Below, piece by piece: positions 24,883 to 30,437 of a stretch of DNA of 30,437 nucleotides. A program made the translations under genes and the position numbers. Numbering within the stretch: the stretch's first letter is position 1; every line of letters starts with the position of its first letter. The stretch is from CAZBMJ01 sp964493205 (lineage in GTDB: Bacteria > Myxococcota > UBA727 > JABDBI01): contig CAZBMJ010000029.1 in assembly GCA_964493205.1 (NCBI GenBank), forward strand, positions 1 to 30,437, in the 5' to 3' direction. Under the pieces are notes generated by a model. It was not told the DNA's origin, ran no database searches, and saw nothing but the letters and a program-made list of their open reading frames with translations.

Positions 24883-25813
24883 TTTTTCGCCATTTTTTTA
24901 GTCGTTGCTTGGCAAGCTTTAATAATTTGGCTTCTAGTAAACGAGCACCTTCGCGAGATAAATTAAGTTTTTCACCCACGTATGAAAGAGTTTGAGGTTC
25001 ATCGGTTAATAAACGCAGTTCAATAACCGTTTTTAATCGTTCATCGCCAAGCTCATCGACTAAACCGTTTAGCACTTCGTTGATTACACGATCTCGCTCT
25101 ACTCCAAGAGCAACTTTTTCTGGATCTTTAGTGTCTGAGGGAATTATCTCACTTAAGTTTCTTAAGGAATCATCTTCTTGAGAATGTTCTATACTGATTT
25201 TTCTAGCTCTAGGTCTGCGCCTTTTGCCTAAATCATCTTCAAACATATCTGCACCAGTAATTATAGGCACATCATCTCGATCAATTCTTTGTAAATGTCT
25301 TTGTATTTTAGCTCTGATCCAATAAACGCTGTAGGTAGAAAAGCGTACTCCCCGTCCAGGCTCAAAAGTTTCTGTGGCTCTAAGTAGCCCCATGGTACCT
25401 TCTTGCACAAGGTCTTCATATCTTACAGGCGGTCTACAAAATTGATTAGCTACTAAGTGAACTAAACCAATGTTGGACATAACTAGGCAGTTTCTCGCAT
25501 CAATGTCGTTATATTTTTGAACTCTTAAGGCTAACTCATTTTCCTCATCTATGGAAATACGATTTTTACCGCTTAAATATAAACGATCTTTCGATCTATC
25601 TCTGGTTGGCAAAATAGTATCTAATTGCCCATTTTCTACTAGTTTAAGGATCAAAGCTGCATCTTTTAAGTCTTGGTCAACACCAAGCAAGACATCTTCC
25701 CCTTGCGGTCCTGGGCGAAGTCTTTGTCTTATGGAAAATTTTTCTAAAATTTCTGAAAGCTCTTCTGTCTCATCATCCAATAAGATTTCTGGTAAGGCTT
25801 GCGATTTAGTCAT
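24875..25813 (-). CDS. Alternative sigma-70 family factor without a clear region 3
   Basis: The 312-residue protein has a charged N-terminal part (1-75), region 1.2-like SGKNRISIDEENELALRVQKYND (81-103), region 2 at 104-172 (NIGLVHLVANQF; RYEDLVQEGTMGLLRATETF; FSTYSVYWIRAKIQRHLQ) and region 4 at 240-310 (LRLLTDEPQTLSYVGEKLNLSREGARLLEAKLLKL). Between them is an acidic and basic linker (about 185-235) where region 3 would be. It lacks the RpoH box QRKLFFNL, so I do not call it RpoH. Its role would be alternative promoter selection, perhaps in stress. GGTGGGG lies upstream of the ATG. The gene is divergent from hemW. Confidence 0.88.
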   Translation of the reverse strand: MTKSQALPEILLDDETEELSEILEKFSIRQRLRPGPQGEDVLLGVDQDLKDAALILKLVENGQLDTILPTRDRSKDRLYLSGKNRISIDEENELALRVQKYNDIDARNCLVMSNIGLVHLVANQFCRPPVRYEDLVQEGTMGLLRATETFEPGRGVRFSTYSVYWIRAKIQRHLQRIDRDDVPIITGADMFEDDLGKRRRPRARKISIEHSQEDDSLRNLSEIIPSDTKDPEKVALGVERDRVINEVLNGLVDELGDERLKTVIELRLLTDEPQTLSYVGEKLNLSREGARLLEAKLLKLAKQRLKKWRKTI

Positions 25814-25932
25814 TTATAACCCCACCATTTGACGGACTAAGAATTGTATTATAGTAACTCAAAGATATATTTCAACAGATAGTTTGTTTTTATAAATTAT
25901 ATAAAAAAATCAAATATAAGCAAGGATCATTA

Positions 25933-27072
25933 ATGAGTAATTTGGGATACTATTTTCATGTGCCCTGGTGTCGCAGGCGTTGCCCTTATTGTGATTTTTA
26001 TTTGGTAGTTAATAAAACACCAGATTCTAGCTATGCACAATGTATTATTAAAGAATACCAAAGCCGCATAGTAACCAAAAAATCTGCTACTACTATGTAT
26101 TTTGGAGGGGGCACTCCTTCTTTATTACCTAGTTCGCAATTAGATTTAATTATTAATTTTTTTAAAGAAAATAATTTATTAACATTAAATCCCGAAATAA
26201 CCTTAGAACTTAATCCTGAAGATGTTAATTTAGCCTATGTCAAAGATCTAACAACTACTTTAGTTAACCGTATAAGCTTAGGTATACAAAGTTTTGACGA
26301 TGCTATTTTGAAATTTTTAGGAAGAGCTCATACTAAAAAACAAGCTTTAACTAGTATTGAGCTACTCTTAGCTAAAGATTTTAATAATATATCTATAGAT
26401 TTGATCATTGGTGTTGATGGTGAAAATCTGACAGAAACGCTTAACATGCTAGATTTACTAGGTAATTTAGGTGTTAAACATTTCTCTACTTATTTACTAA
26501 CTATTGAGTCAAGTACTAACTTTCATAAACGTATTATAAATAAACAATTAAAAGCTCCCTCTGACGACTATCAGGCATATGCTTATGAGACTATTCAGCA
26601 AAAATTATTAAGCTTAGGTTTTATTCAATATGAAATATCTAGTTTTGCTAAAGATAATTTTTTTAGCAAGCATAACCAATTATATTGGTCATCAAGTGAT
26701 TATTTAGGTTTTGGACCATCTTCCCATTCCATGACTAGGCTATCTAATGGTGGAATACTGCGCACTCATAATAAAGCTTTATTAGCAGACTGGCTTGTTG
26801 ATCCAACTAAAAAAGATTACTTTGTAACAGAATTCTTAGACCCAAAAGAAGCCTTAAAAGAGGCTTTAGCTTTTGGCTTGCGCAATATGCATACAGGAAT
26901 GAACCCCTTGTATTTGTCTAATTTATGCCAAAGTTCTTTGCCGGCAAACTTTTATGAAATTATGTTAAAATTCATAAAAAATGGCATGTTGCAAGAAAAA
27001 AATGGCATTTTTTTCATAACTCACAAAGGCGCTTTATTTGCAGATTTAATTATTAGAGAAGCTTTATGCTAA
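25933..27072 (+). CDS. hemW: HemW, radical-SAM heme chaperone (oxygen-independent CPO-like)
   Basis: The 379-residue protein starts GYYFHVPWCRRRCPYCDF, with the radical-SAM cluster motif CxxxCxxC at Cys13, Cys17 and Cys20. YFGGGTPSLL (about 56-65), ELNPEDV, RISLGIQSF and SIDLIIGV follow in the family's order, and the C-terminal HemN domain has FGLRNMHTGM. HemW lacks the extra Cys that marks true coproporphyrinogen III dehydrogenase HemN in CxxxCxxCxC; here the residue after DF is Tyr. HemW inserts heme into respiratory proteins. AAGGA precedes ATG 25933. It is followed by the ATPase gene. Confidence 0.93.
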   Translation: MSNLGYYFHVPWCRRRCPYCDFYLVVNKTPDSSYAQCIIKEYQSRIVTKKSATTMYFGGGTPSLLPSSQLDLIINFFKENNLLTLNPEITLELNPEDVNLAYVKDLTTTLVNRISLGIQSFDDAILKFLGRAHTKKQALTSIELLLAKDFNNISIDLIIGVDGENLTETLNMLDLLGNLGVKHFSTYLLTIESSTNFHKRIINKQLKAPSDDYQAYAYETIQQKLLSLGFIQYEISSFAKDNFFSKHNQLYWSSSDYLGFGPSSHSMTRLSNGGILRTHNKALLADWLVDPTKKDYFVTEFLDPKEALKEALAFGLRNMHTGMNPLYLSNLCQSSLPANFYEIMLKFIKNGMLQEKNGIFFITHKGALFADLIIREALC

Positions 27073-27089
27073 AACTAGTTTTTTGCATT

Positions 27090-27151
27090 TTTTCATGATA
27101 ATCCATATGATAAGTGTGGATTTTCATGATAATCCACATCAAAGGTACGGA
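27090..27151 (+). promoter_or_regulatory. Tandem 31-bp operator-like repeats before the ATPase gene
   Basis: Two adjacent 31-base units start with TTTTCATGATAATCCA and agree at 25 of 31 positions (27090-27120 and 27121-27151). The boundary also forms an inverted repeat, GTGGATT-ttcatgat-AATCCAC. The units end seven bases before the ATG at 27158 and contain the AAAGG SD. I recall similar TCATGATAATCC arrays before DUF4143 ATPase genes in other bacteria, which suggests autoregulation. Confidence 0.6.
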
Positions 27152-27157
27152 TTTTAT

Positions 27158-28294
27158 ATGTATAAAAGAAGCTTAAACATCAGTAACTTATTAGAAAAAA
27201 AATCATTTTTTCTTTTTGGGGCCCGTTCTACAGGAAAATCCACCCTTATTTCTCAACAACTACCTTTAGCTAAAACCTATGATTTATTAGATGCTGAAAT
27301 ATTTAACCGTTTATTAAAGCGCCCTAAAATTCTTGAAGAAGAGCTTACAGATAGTAATCAAGTAGTTGTAATAGATGAAATACAAAAATTGCCTAGCTTA
27401 CTTGATGAAGTTCATAGATTAATAGAAAAAAGAGGCGTGAAATTTTTACTTACGGGCAGTAGTGCAAGAAAGTTAAAACGTGGAGGTGCTAATTTGTTGG
27501 CTGGAAGAGCTTGGGTAGCCTCTTTATTTCCCCTGACTTCTCGTGAAATACATGATTTTGATTTATTGAACTATCTCAATCAAGGAGGCCTTCCTTCAGT
27601 GTATAATAAACCTTATGCTAAGGAAGAATTGCTAAGTTATGTGGGCACCTATTTAAAAGAAGAAATTCAAGCGGAAGCTATCACAAAAAATATTCAAGCA
27701 TTCGCTGAATTTTTAGATATTATAGCCCTCAGCAATGGTAAAGAAATCAATTACGAAAGATTGTCTTCAGATTGCCAAGTATCACCAACAACGTTAAAAA
27801 ACTATATTGACATATTAGAAGATACTTTAATCGGTTTTCGCCTGCCTGGATACTTAAAAACCAAAAAACGTAAAAGTATTAGTAGAGCAAAACATTATTT
27901 ATTTGATATTGGTATTACTAATACTCTATGTAATAGAGGCGAAATTAAAAGTAAAAGTGAGCTTTTTGGTGAAGCATTTGAGCATTTTATATTATTAGAA
28001 ACCAGAGCATTTTTAAGCTACGAAAGAAAAAATATTCCAATGTCTTACTGGAGATCTACCTCTCAACATGAAGTGGATTTATTGCTTGGAGATAGTGTAG
28101 CTATTGAAATAAAAGCTAGCCATTTAGTCACAGAAAAACATTGTAGTGGGTTGCGTGCACTACAAGAAGAAGGAATACATAAGCGCTATATAATTGTTTC
28201 TAATGATTTAAACCCACGTAAAACTTCAGATAATATTGAAATTTTACCTTGGCAGATTTTTTTGGAACAGCTTTGGGCAGGGCTCATAATTTAA
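27158..28294 (+). CDS. AAA_14/DUF4143 family ATPase
   Basis: From ATG 27158 the protein has 378 residues; an upstream in-frame TTG at 27083 would translate through the repeats and is not needed. Walker A is GARSTGKST at 21-29 and Walker B VVVIDEIQKLP at about 69-79, followed by the sensor LLTGSSARKLKRGGANLLAGRA. The middle is a helical winged-helix-like region (NYERLSSDCQVSPTTLKNYIDILEDTLI). The C-terminal DUF4143 part has EVDLLLGDSVAIEIKAS, a PD-(D/E)xK nuclease-like core. The family is common, often multi-copy in host-associated bacteria and archaea, and its role is not established. Mobility or defence functions are guesses. Confidence 0.9.
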   Translation: MYKRSLNISNLLEKKSFFLFGARSTGKSTLISQQLPLAKTYDLLDAEIFNRLLKRPKILEEELTDSNQVVVIDEIQKLPSLLDEVHRLIEKRGVKFLLTGSSARKLKRGGANLLAGRAWVASLFPLTSREIHDFDLLNYLNQGGLPSVYNKPYAKEELLSYVGTYLKEEIQAEAITKNIQAFAEFLDIIALSNGKEINYERLSSDCQVSPTTLKNYIDILEDTLIGFRLPGYLKTKKRKSISRAKHYLFDIGITNTLCNRGEIKSKSELFGEAFEHFILLETRAFLSYERKNIPMSYWRSTSQHEVDLLLGDSVAIEIKASHLVTEKHCSGLRALQEEGIHKRYIIVSNDLNPRKTSDNIEILPWQIFLEQLWAGLII

Positions 28295-28315
28295 AAGAGA
28301 AGCTTTATGCTAAAT

Positions 28316-28346
28316 AATGGCTTTACTTGCTTGACAATAAGCCATT
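28316..28346 (+). promoter_or_regulatory. Hairpin upstream of rplM containing a TTGACA box
   Basis: AATGGCTT (28316-28323) pairs perfectly with AAGCCATT (28339-28346) around a 15-base loop that includes TTGACA (28331-28336). It lies just after the ATPase stop and may end that transcript (TTTT follows) or form part of the rplM promoter or leader. No good -10 at the right spacing is seen. Confidence 0.4.
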
Positions 28347-28398
28347 TTAAAGGCAAGAAGCTTGAGTATATATTTTTTTGTTATTTGAAGGTTTTGTT

Positions 28399-28827
28399 AT
28401 GAAAACAAAGTTTACAAGCCTTGAGTCTGTATCAAGAAGCTGGCATTTAGTAGATGCAAAAGATGCTATATTGGGTCGTATGGCCTCTAAAATAGCGGCT
28501 ATTTTGCGTGGTAAACATAAACCTATGTTTGCTCCACATACTGATACAGGTGATTTTGTCGTTGTTGTTAACGCAGCTGGTGTTAGATTAACAGGCACAA
28601 AAGCTGAGAAGAAAGTTTATTGGACACACTCTGGTTACTTTGGCAGTATTAAATCTATTTCTTTTGCTGAGCAAATTGAAAAAGATCCTACTAAAGCTAT
28701 TGAACATGCTATTAAAGGTATGTTACCAAAAGGTCCATTAGGTCGTAAAATGTTTAAAAAATTAAAAGTTTATACTGACCAAAATCATCCTCATCAAGCA
28801 CAAAATCCAATAAGCTTAGGCCTTTAG
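28399..28827 (+). CDS. rplM: 50S ribosomal protein L13
   Basis: From ATG 28399 (GAAGG eight bases upstream) the protein has 142 residues, the normal L13 length; an upstream TTG is not needed. It shows WHLVDAKDAILGRMASKIA, LRGKHKP, GDFVVVVNA, KVYWTHSGYFG, IKGMLPKGPLGRKMFKKLKVY and the HPHQAQNP end. L13 is an early-assembling 50S protein that binds 23S rRNA. It is followed nine bases later by rpsI, the universal partner. Confidence 0.98.
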   Translation: MKTKFTSLESVSRSWHLVDAKDAILGRMASKIAAILRGKHKPMFAPHTDTGDFVVVVNAAGVRLTGTKAEKKVYWTHSGYFGSIKSISFAEQIEKDPTKAIEHAIKGMLPKGPLGRKMFKKLKVYTDQNHPHQAQNPISLGL

Positions 28828-28836
28828 GGAGTTTTT

Positions 28837-29226
28837 ATGAATAAATTTTATGCCACAGGACGCAGAAAAGAATCCTCAGCCAGAGTATGGTTGTATAAAG
28901 GTAGCGGCCAAATGTTAGTTAACGGTTTACCATTAAACGGCTACTTCAAAAGAGAAGTCTTGCAAATGCTTATTAAGCAGCCTTTTGATACCACTGAAAC
29001 ATTGGGTACGTATGACGTTCATGCTACCGTAGAAGGTGGTGGACTATCTGGTCAAGCTGGAGCTATTCGCCACGGTATTTCTCGCGCTTTAGTAAAAGAT
29101 CCTACACAAGAATTATCCATTTCTCTTAAACGTGGTGGATTCTTAACTCGTGATGATCGTATGGTTGAGCGTAAAAAATATGGCCGCTCTGGTGCTAGAA
29201 AACGTTATCAATATTCCAAACGTTAA
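28837..29226 (+). CDS. rpsI: 30S ribosomal protein S9
   Basis: The 129-residue protein has YATGRRKESSARVWL at the start, GGGLSGQAGAIRHGISRAL in the middle and the basic C-terminal tail KKYGRSGARKRYQYSKR whose last residues reach the P-site tRNA. Its ATG is preceded by AGGGAG and lies nine bases after rplM. A strong terminator follows, so rplM-rpsI is a two-gene unit. Confidence 0.98.
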   Translation: MNKFYATGRRKESSARVWLYKGSGQMLVNGLPLNGYFKREVLQMLIKQPFDTTETLGTYDVHATVEGGGLSGQAGAIRHGISRALVKDPTQELSISLKRGGFLTRDDRMVERKKYGRSGARKRYQYSKR

Positions 29227-29252
29227 GAATTATTGGCTTTTGCCAAGTATTA

Positions 29253-29281
29253 CAAACCCGCTTCTTATGGCGGGTTTTTTG
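29253..29281 (+). terminator. Terminator after rpsI
   Basis: AAACCCGC and GCGGGTTT form a GC-rich stem around a TTCTTATG loop, followed by TTTTTGTTTT. It begins about 25 bases after the rpsI stop. Confidence 0.9.
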
Positions 29282-29513
29282 TTTTAATGAGAGTAAAAAG
29301 GTTCAGATTTTGAGTAAAAGAGATGGAGAGATTATACTTAATAGTATTGTGCCCCCCCATTCCAAAGAGCATTATTGAACCACTAGATCAACTATGATTT
29401 TGATATTTTTTTAAAATTTATAAAATTAAAAATTTTTAGTATAGCGTAGCTAAGCCTTTGTTCAAAAGGCTTTAGATATTATGGGAGTTATAAAAACTGT
29501 TATAAAACAGTTA
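29282..29513. other. Non-coding stretch downstream of rpsI and beyond the transposase remnant
   Basis: No credible gene. It holds a C7 run (29352-29358), a stem AAGCCTTT/AAAGGCTT around 29452-29473, and AACTGTT/AACAGTT around 29494-29511. If the IS110 remnant was once complete, its downstream end may lie here, but I cannot place the boundary. Confidence 0.4.
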
Positions 29514-29850
29514 CTATGTGCTTATTCCACACTCTTCGTCTTTGCGACCGCAAGCTTTGCTTAGCGGGAAGCAATCCAGGCCTTTTTCTACGTAACTATG
29601 AATCTTATTATTTGGTACTTTTTTTGCTTCTGCCCCTTGCTCTAGCATAAGATCCCGCAGCCTAGCATTGGCTATAACGATGATTTTCCTCATTAAAGCT
29701 GTTAAGGCTACCATCTTCTTTTTGCCATTACCTACAAGTCTTTCATAAAATAAACCCAAGTTCGTTTTAGTTCTACTCGCACCCATCGCTGCTAGAAAAA
29801 GAATAGAACGCATATTTCTACGGCCTCCTGTAGTGCTACTATAGCAAAGA
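29514..29850 (-). pseudogene. IS110-family transposase, C-terminal remnant (Transposase_20)
   Basis: A minus-strand frame encodes the IS110 C-terminal signature: STTGGRRNMRSILFLAAMGAS, then FYERLVGNGKKKMVALTALMRKIIVIANARLRD. This is the second half of the transposase, which carries the catalytic Ser domain. No family sequence precedes it in frame; the open frame upstream is made of MITE-like DNA, and the DEDD middle part is missing. The last 40 or so codons are not transposase: they read through a palindromic repeat (29533-29595) to a TAG at 29514. With the N-terminal piece at 30061-30135 it is one broken element. Confidence 0.88.
29533..29595. repeat. Partial palindromic repeat of the CGTCATTGCGA...GCAATCCAG type
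   Basis: CGTCTTTGCGACCGC (29537-29551) and GGGAAGCAATCCAG (29566-29579) resemble the arms of the MITE-like element at 29856-30063 (CGTCATTGCGA and GAAGCAATCCAG). In between, CCGCAAGC and GCTTAGCGG form a small hairpin. It is fused to the end of the transposase frame. Confidence 0.6.
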
Positions 29851-29855
29851 GTATA

Positions 29856-30063
29856 TAAAATAGTCATAATATATTTGCATAACAAACATCATCGTCATTG
29901 CGAACACAGTGAAACAATCTAGAAATATAGGCATAATAATAAGTGTTAAATAATATCTTTATGTAGCTCTCTAGTTTTGGTTTATTCTTTCGAATAATGT
30001 CAATTTTTAACTGGATTGCTTCACTACGTTCGCAATGACGATGATGTTAGCATGACTATTTTA
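29856..30063. mobile_element. MITE-like palindromic element, about 208 bp, at the break of the IS110 gene
   Basis: Both ends read TAAAATAGTCAT inward and both are flanked by TA. Further in, both arms carry AACATCATCGTCATTGCGAAC (27 or so bases from the left end and 15 from the right), then GTGAAACAATCTAG or GTGAAGCAATCCAG. The left arm has about a dozen extra bases. TA flanks suggest a Tc1/IS630-type target duplication. No ORF lies inside. It sits between the N- and C-terminal transposase pieces. Confidence 0.8.
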
Positions 30064-30135
30064 TAGAAGCTTAGCTATAGCCGTTACAAATTCCTGCTTT
30101 CCTATATCAATTCCAACAAATGTGTGATAGTTCAT
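30061..30135 (-). pseudogene. IS110-family transposase, N-terminal remnant
   Basis: From ATG 30135 on the minus strand, with GAAGG just upstream, 24 codons read MNYHTFVGIDIGKQEFVTAI and then a stop (TAA, 30061-30063) at the edge of the MITE-like element. FVGIDIGK is the start of the IS110 DEDD/RuvC-like domain, with its first catalytic Asp. About 200 codons that should link it to the C-terminal piece are absent. Removing the MITE and one TA does not restore a frame, so there was also an internal deletion. Confidence 0.85.
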
Positions 30136-30437
30136 AAGTACCTTCAAGATAGTTTAGTGTAAGTAATCTCTGTTTGAGATTGTAAACGGGCGTTAAGCCA
30201 AAACAACTATTCAAACGTCTTGAAAGATTGGGATGAGTGCCTTGATCCAGACGGTTGTATTAAAAACCTATGCCGTGAACGGCCGCTCACGCCCGTTTTA
30301 CTAGCTTCTGCAAAGGAGCTAGTAACCTCTTTCACAAACTCTTATAACACACAAATATCTTACAATGCCCTGAACGAGTCAGGGCCATATGATTACCCAT
30401 AAGTATTGATTAGTTAATCTGAGTTTTGGATAAGCAC
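30136..30437 (-). ncRNA. Structured left end of IS110 element, candidate bridge RNA region
   Basis: The roughly 300 bases upstream of the transposase start are non-coding but unusually rich in perfect stems and more GC-rich than their surroundings. Stems, plus coordinates: AATCTC/GAGATT (30165-30181); AAACGGGCGT/ACGCCCGTTT (30184-30193 with 30289-30298); ACAAC/GTTGT, CGTCT/AGACG and GGAT/ATCC nested within 30203-30258; TACTAGCT/AGCTAGTA (30299-30324); GCCCTGA/TCAGGGC (30367-30385). IS110-group elements encode their bridge RNA in exactly this position, the end upstream of the transposase gene. The exact RNA ends and guide loops are not determined here. Confidence 0.5.

Noticed and set aside
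27083..27157. TTG start for the ATPase, adding 25 residues
   Set aside because: The extension only translates the tandem repeats; ATG 27158 has an SD and gives the normal family N-terminus.
29352..29358. C7 tract as a phase-variable switch
   Set aside because: It is not next to any gene start or inside a reading frame, so no consequence of slippage can be named.
30220..30402. Plus-strand 60-codon frame across the structured IS110 end
   Set aside because: It lies over strong stems of the non-coding left end, lacks a SD and matches no family; the open frame is probably a by-product of GC-rich palindromes.
29282..30437. CRISPR array or group II intron
   Set aside because: Repeats are not evenly spaced with unique spacers, and no reverse transcriptase or domain V-like hairpin is visible; IS110 remnants explain the region better.

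Overview
This AT-rich window looks like the chromosome of a host-associated, probably intracellular bacterium. The best lifestyle marker is a Tlc-type nucleotide transporter (minus strand, 1621-3141), a family found mostly in obligate intracellular bacteria and plastids. Several secreted proteins without a recognised family, degenerate ankyrin-like segments and many small palindromic repeats point the same way. For lineage, three genes resemble deltaproteobacterial (Myxococcota-like) families: the TIGR04551-like outer-membrane protein, the ECF-like sigma factor with an enlarged region 2, and the HU protein. I infer a deltaproteobacteria-derived intracellular symbiont or parasite, but only from remembered family features; a phylogeny of RplM, RpsI and HemW would settle it.

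Layout. 1-3141 (minus): a truncated-by-window, putatively secreted ankyrin-like protein, then the Tlc transporter. 3437-5669 (plus): a Lys/Ala-rich helical protein, a nested palindromic repeat, a quinone-oxidoreductase-like MDR enzyme, a small Cys-rich protein and RidA. 5657-7033 (minus): an ankyrin-like gene scrap and a DAACS-family symporter with altered binding-site residues. 7176-8390: yajQ and a pteridine-reductase-like SDR. 8614-10890: a large secreted subtilisin with an unusual hairpin plus G7 leader. 11087-12611: DoxX-like and short NFACT proteins. 12608-13456 (minus): a monoacylglycerol-lipase-like hydrolase. 13541-15941: a DciA-like protein and an exported YtcJ-like amidohydrolase. 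15956-17618 (minus): tadA overlapping an isovaleryl-CoA-dehydrogenase-like gene. 17687-17762: tRNA-Val(UAC). 17813-19821 (minus): HU and the outer-membrane barrel. 20018-22619: ECF-like sigma factor, LD-carboxypeptidase and a serine beta-lactamase-fold hydrolase. 22685-24882: two secreted orphans. 24875-25813 (minus): an alternative sigma-70 factor. 25933-29226: hemW, a DUF4143 ATPase with tandem operator-like repeats, then rplM-rpsI with a clear terminator.

29282-30437 is a mobile-element graveyard. It holds a broken IS110-family transposase on the minus strand: the N-terminal 24 codons and a C-terminal part survive and the middle is missing. A roughly 210-bp palindromic MITE-like element sits at the break. 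The roughly 300 bp of non-coding DNA upstream of the transposase start is full of perfect stems, where IS110 elements encode their bridge RNA. This preserved, strongly structured left end is the most interesting part of the window.

Functionally the genes are mostly housekeeping: translation (rplM, rpsI, tadA, tRNA-Val, NFACT), nucleoid (HU), heme delivery (HemW), peptidoglycan recycling (LdcA-like), detoxification (RidA), and fatty or branched-chain acid oxidation. Added to these are host-interface functions: nucleotide import, amino-acid import and secreted proteins.
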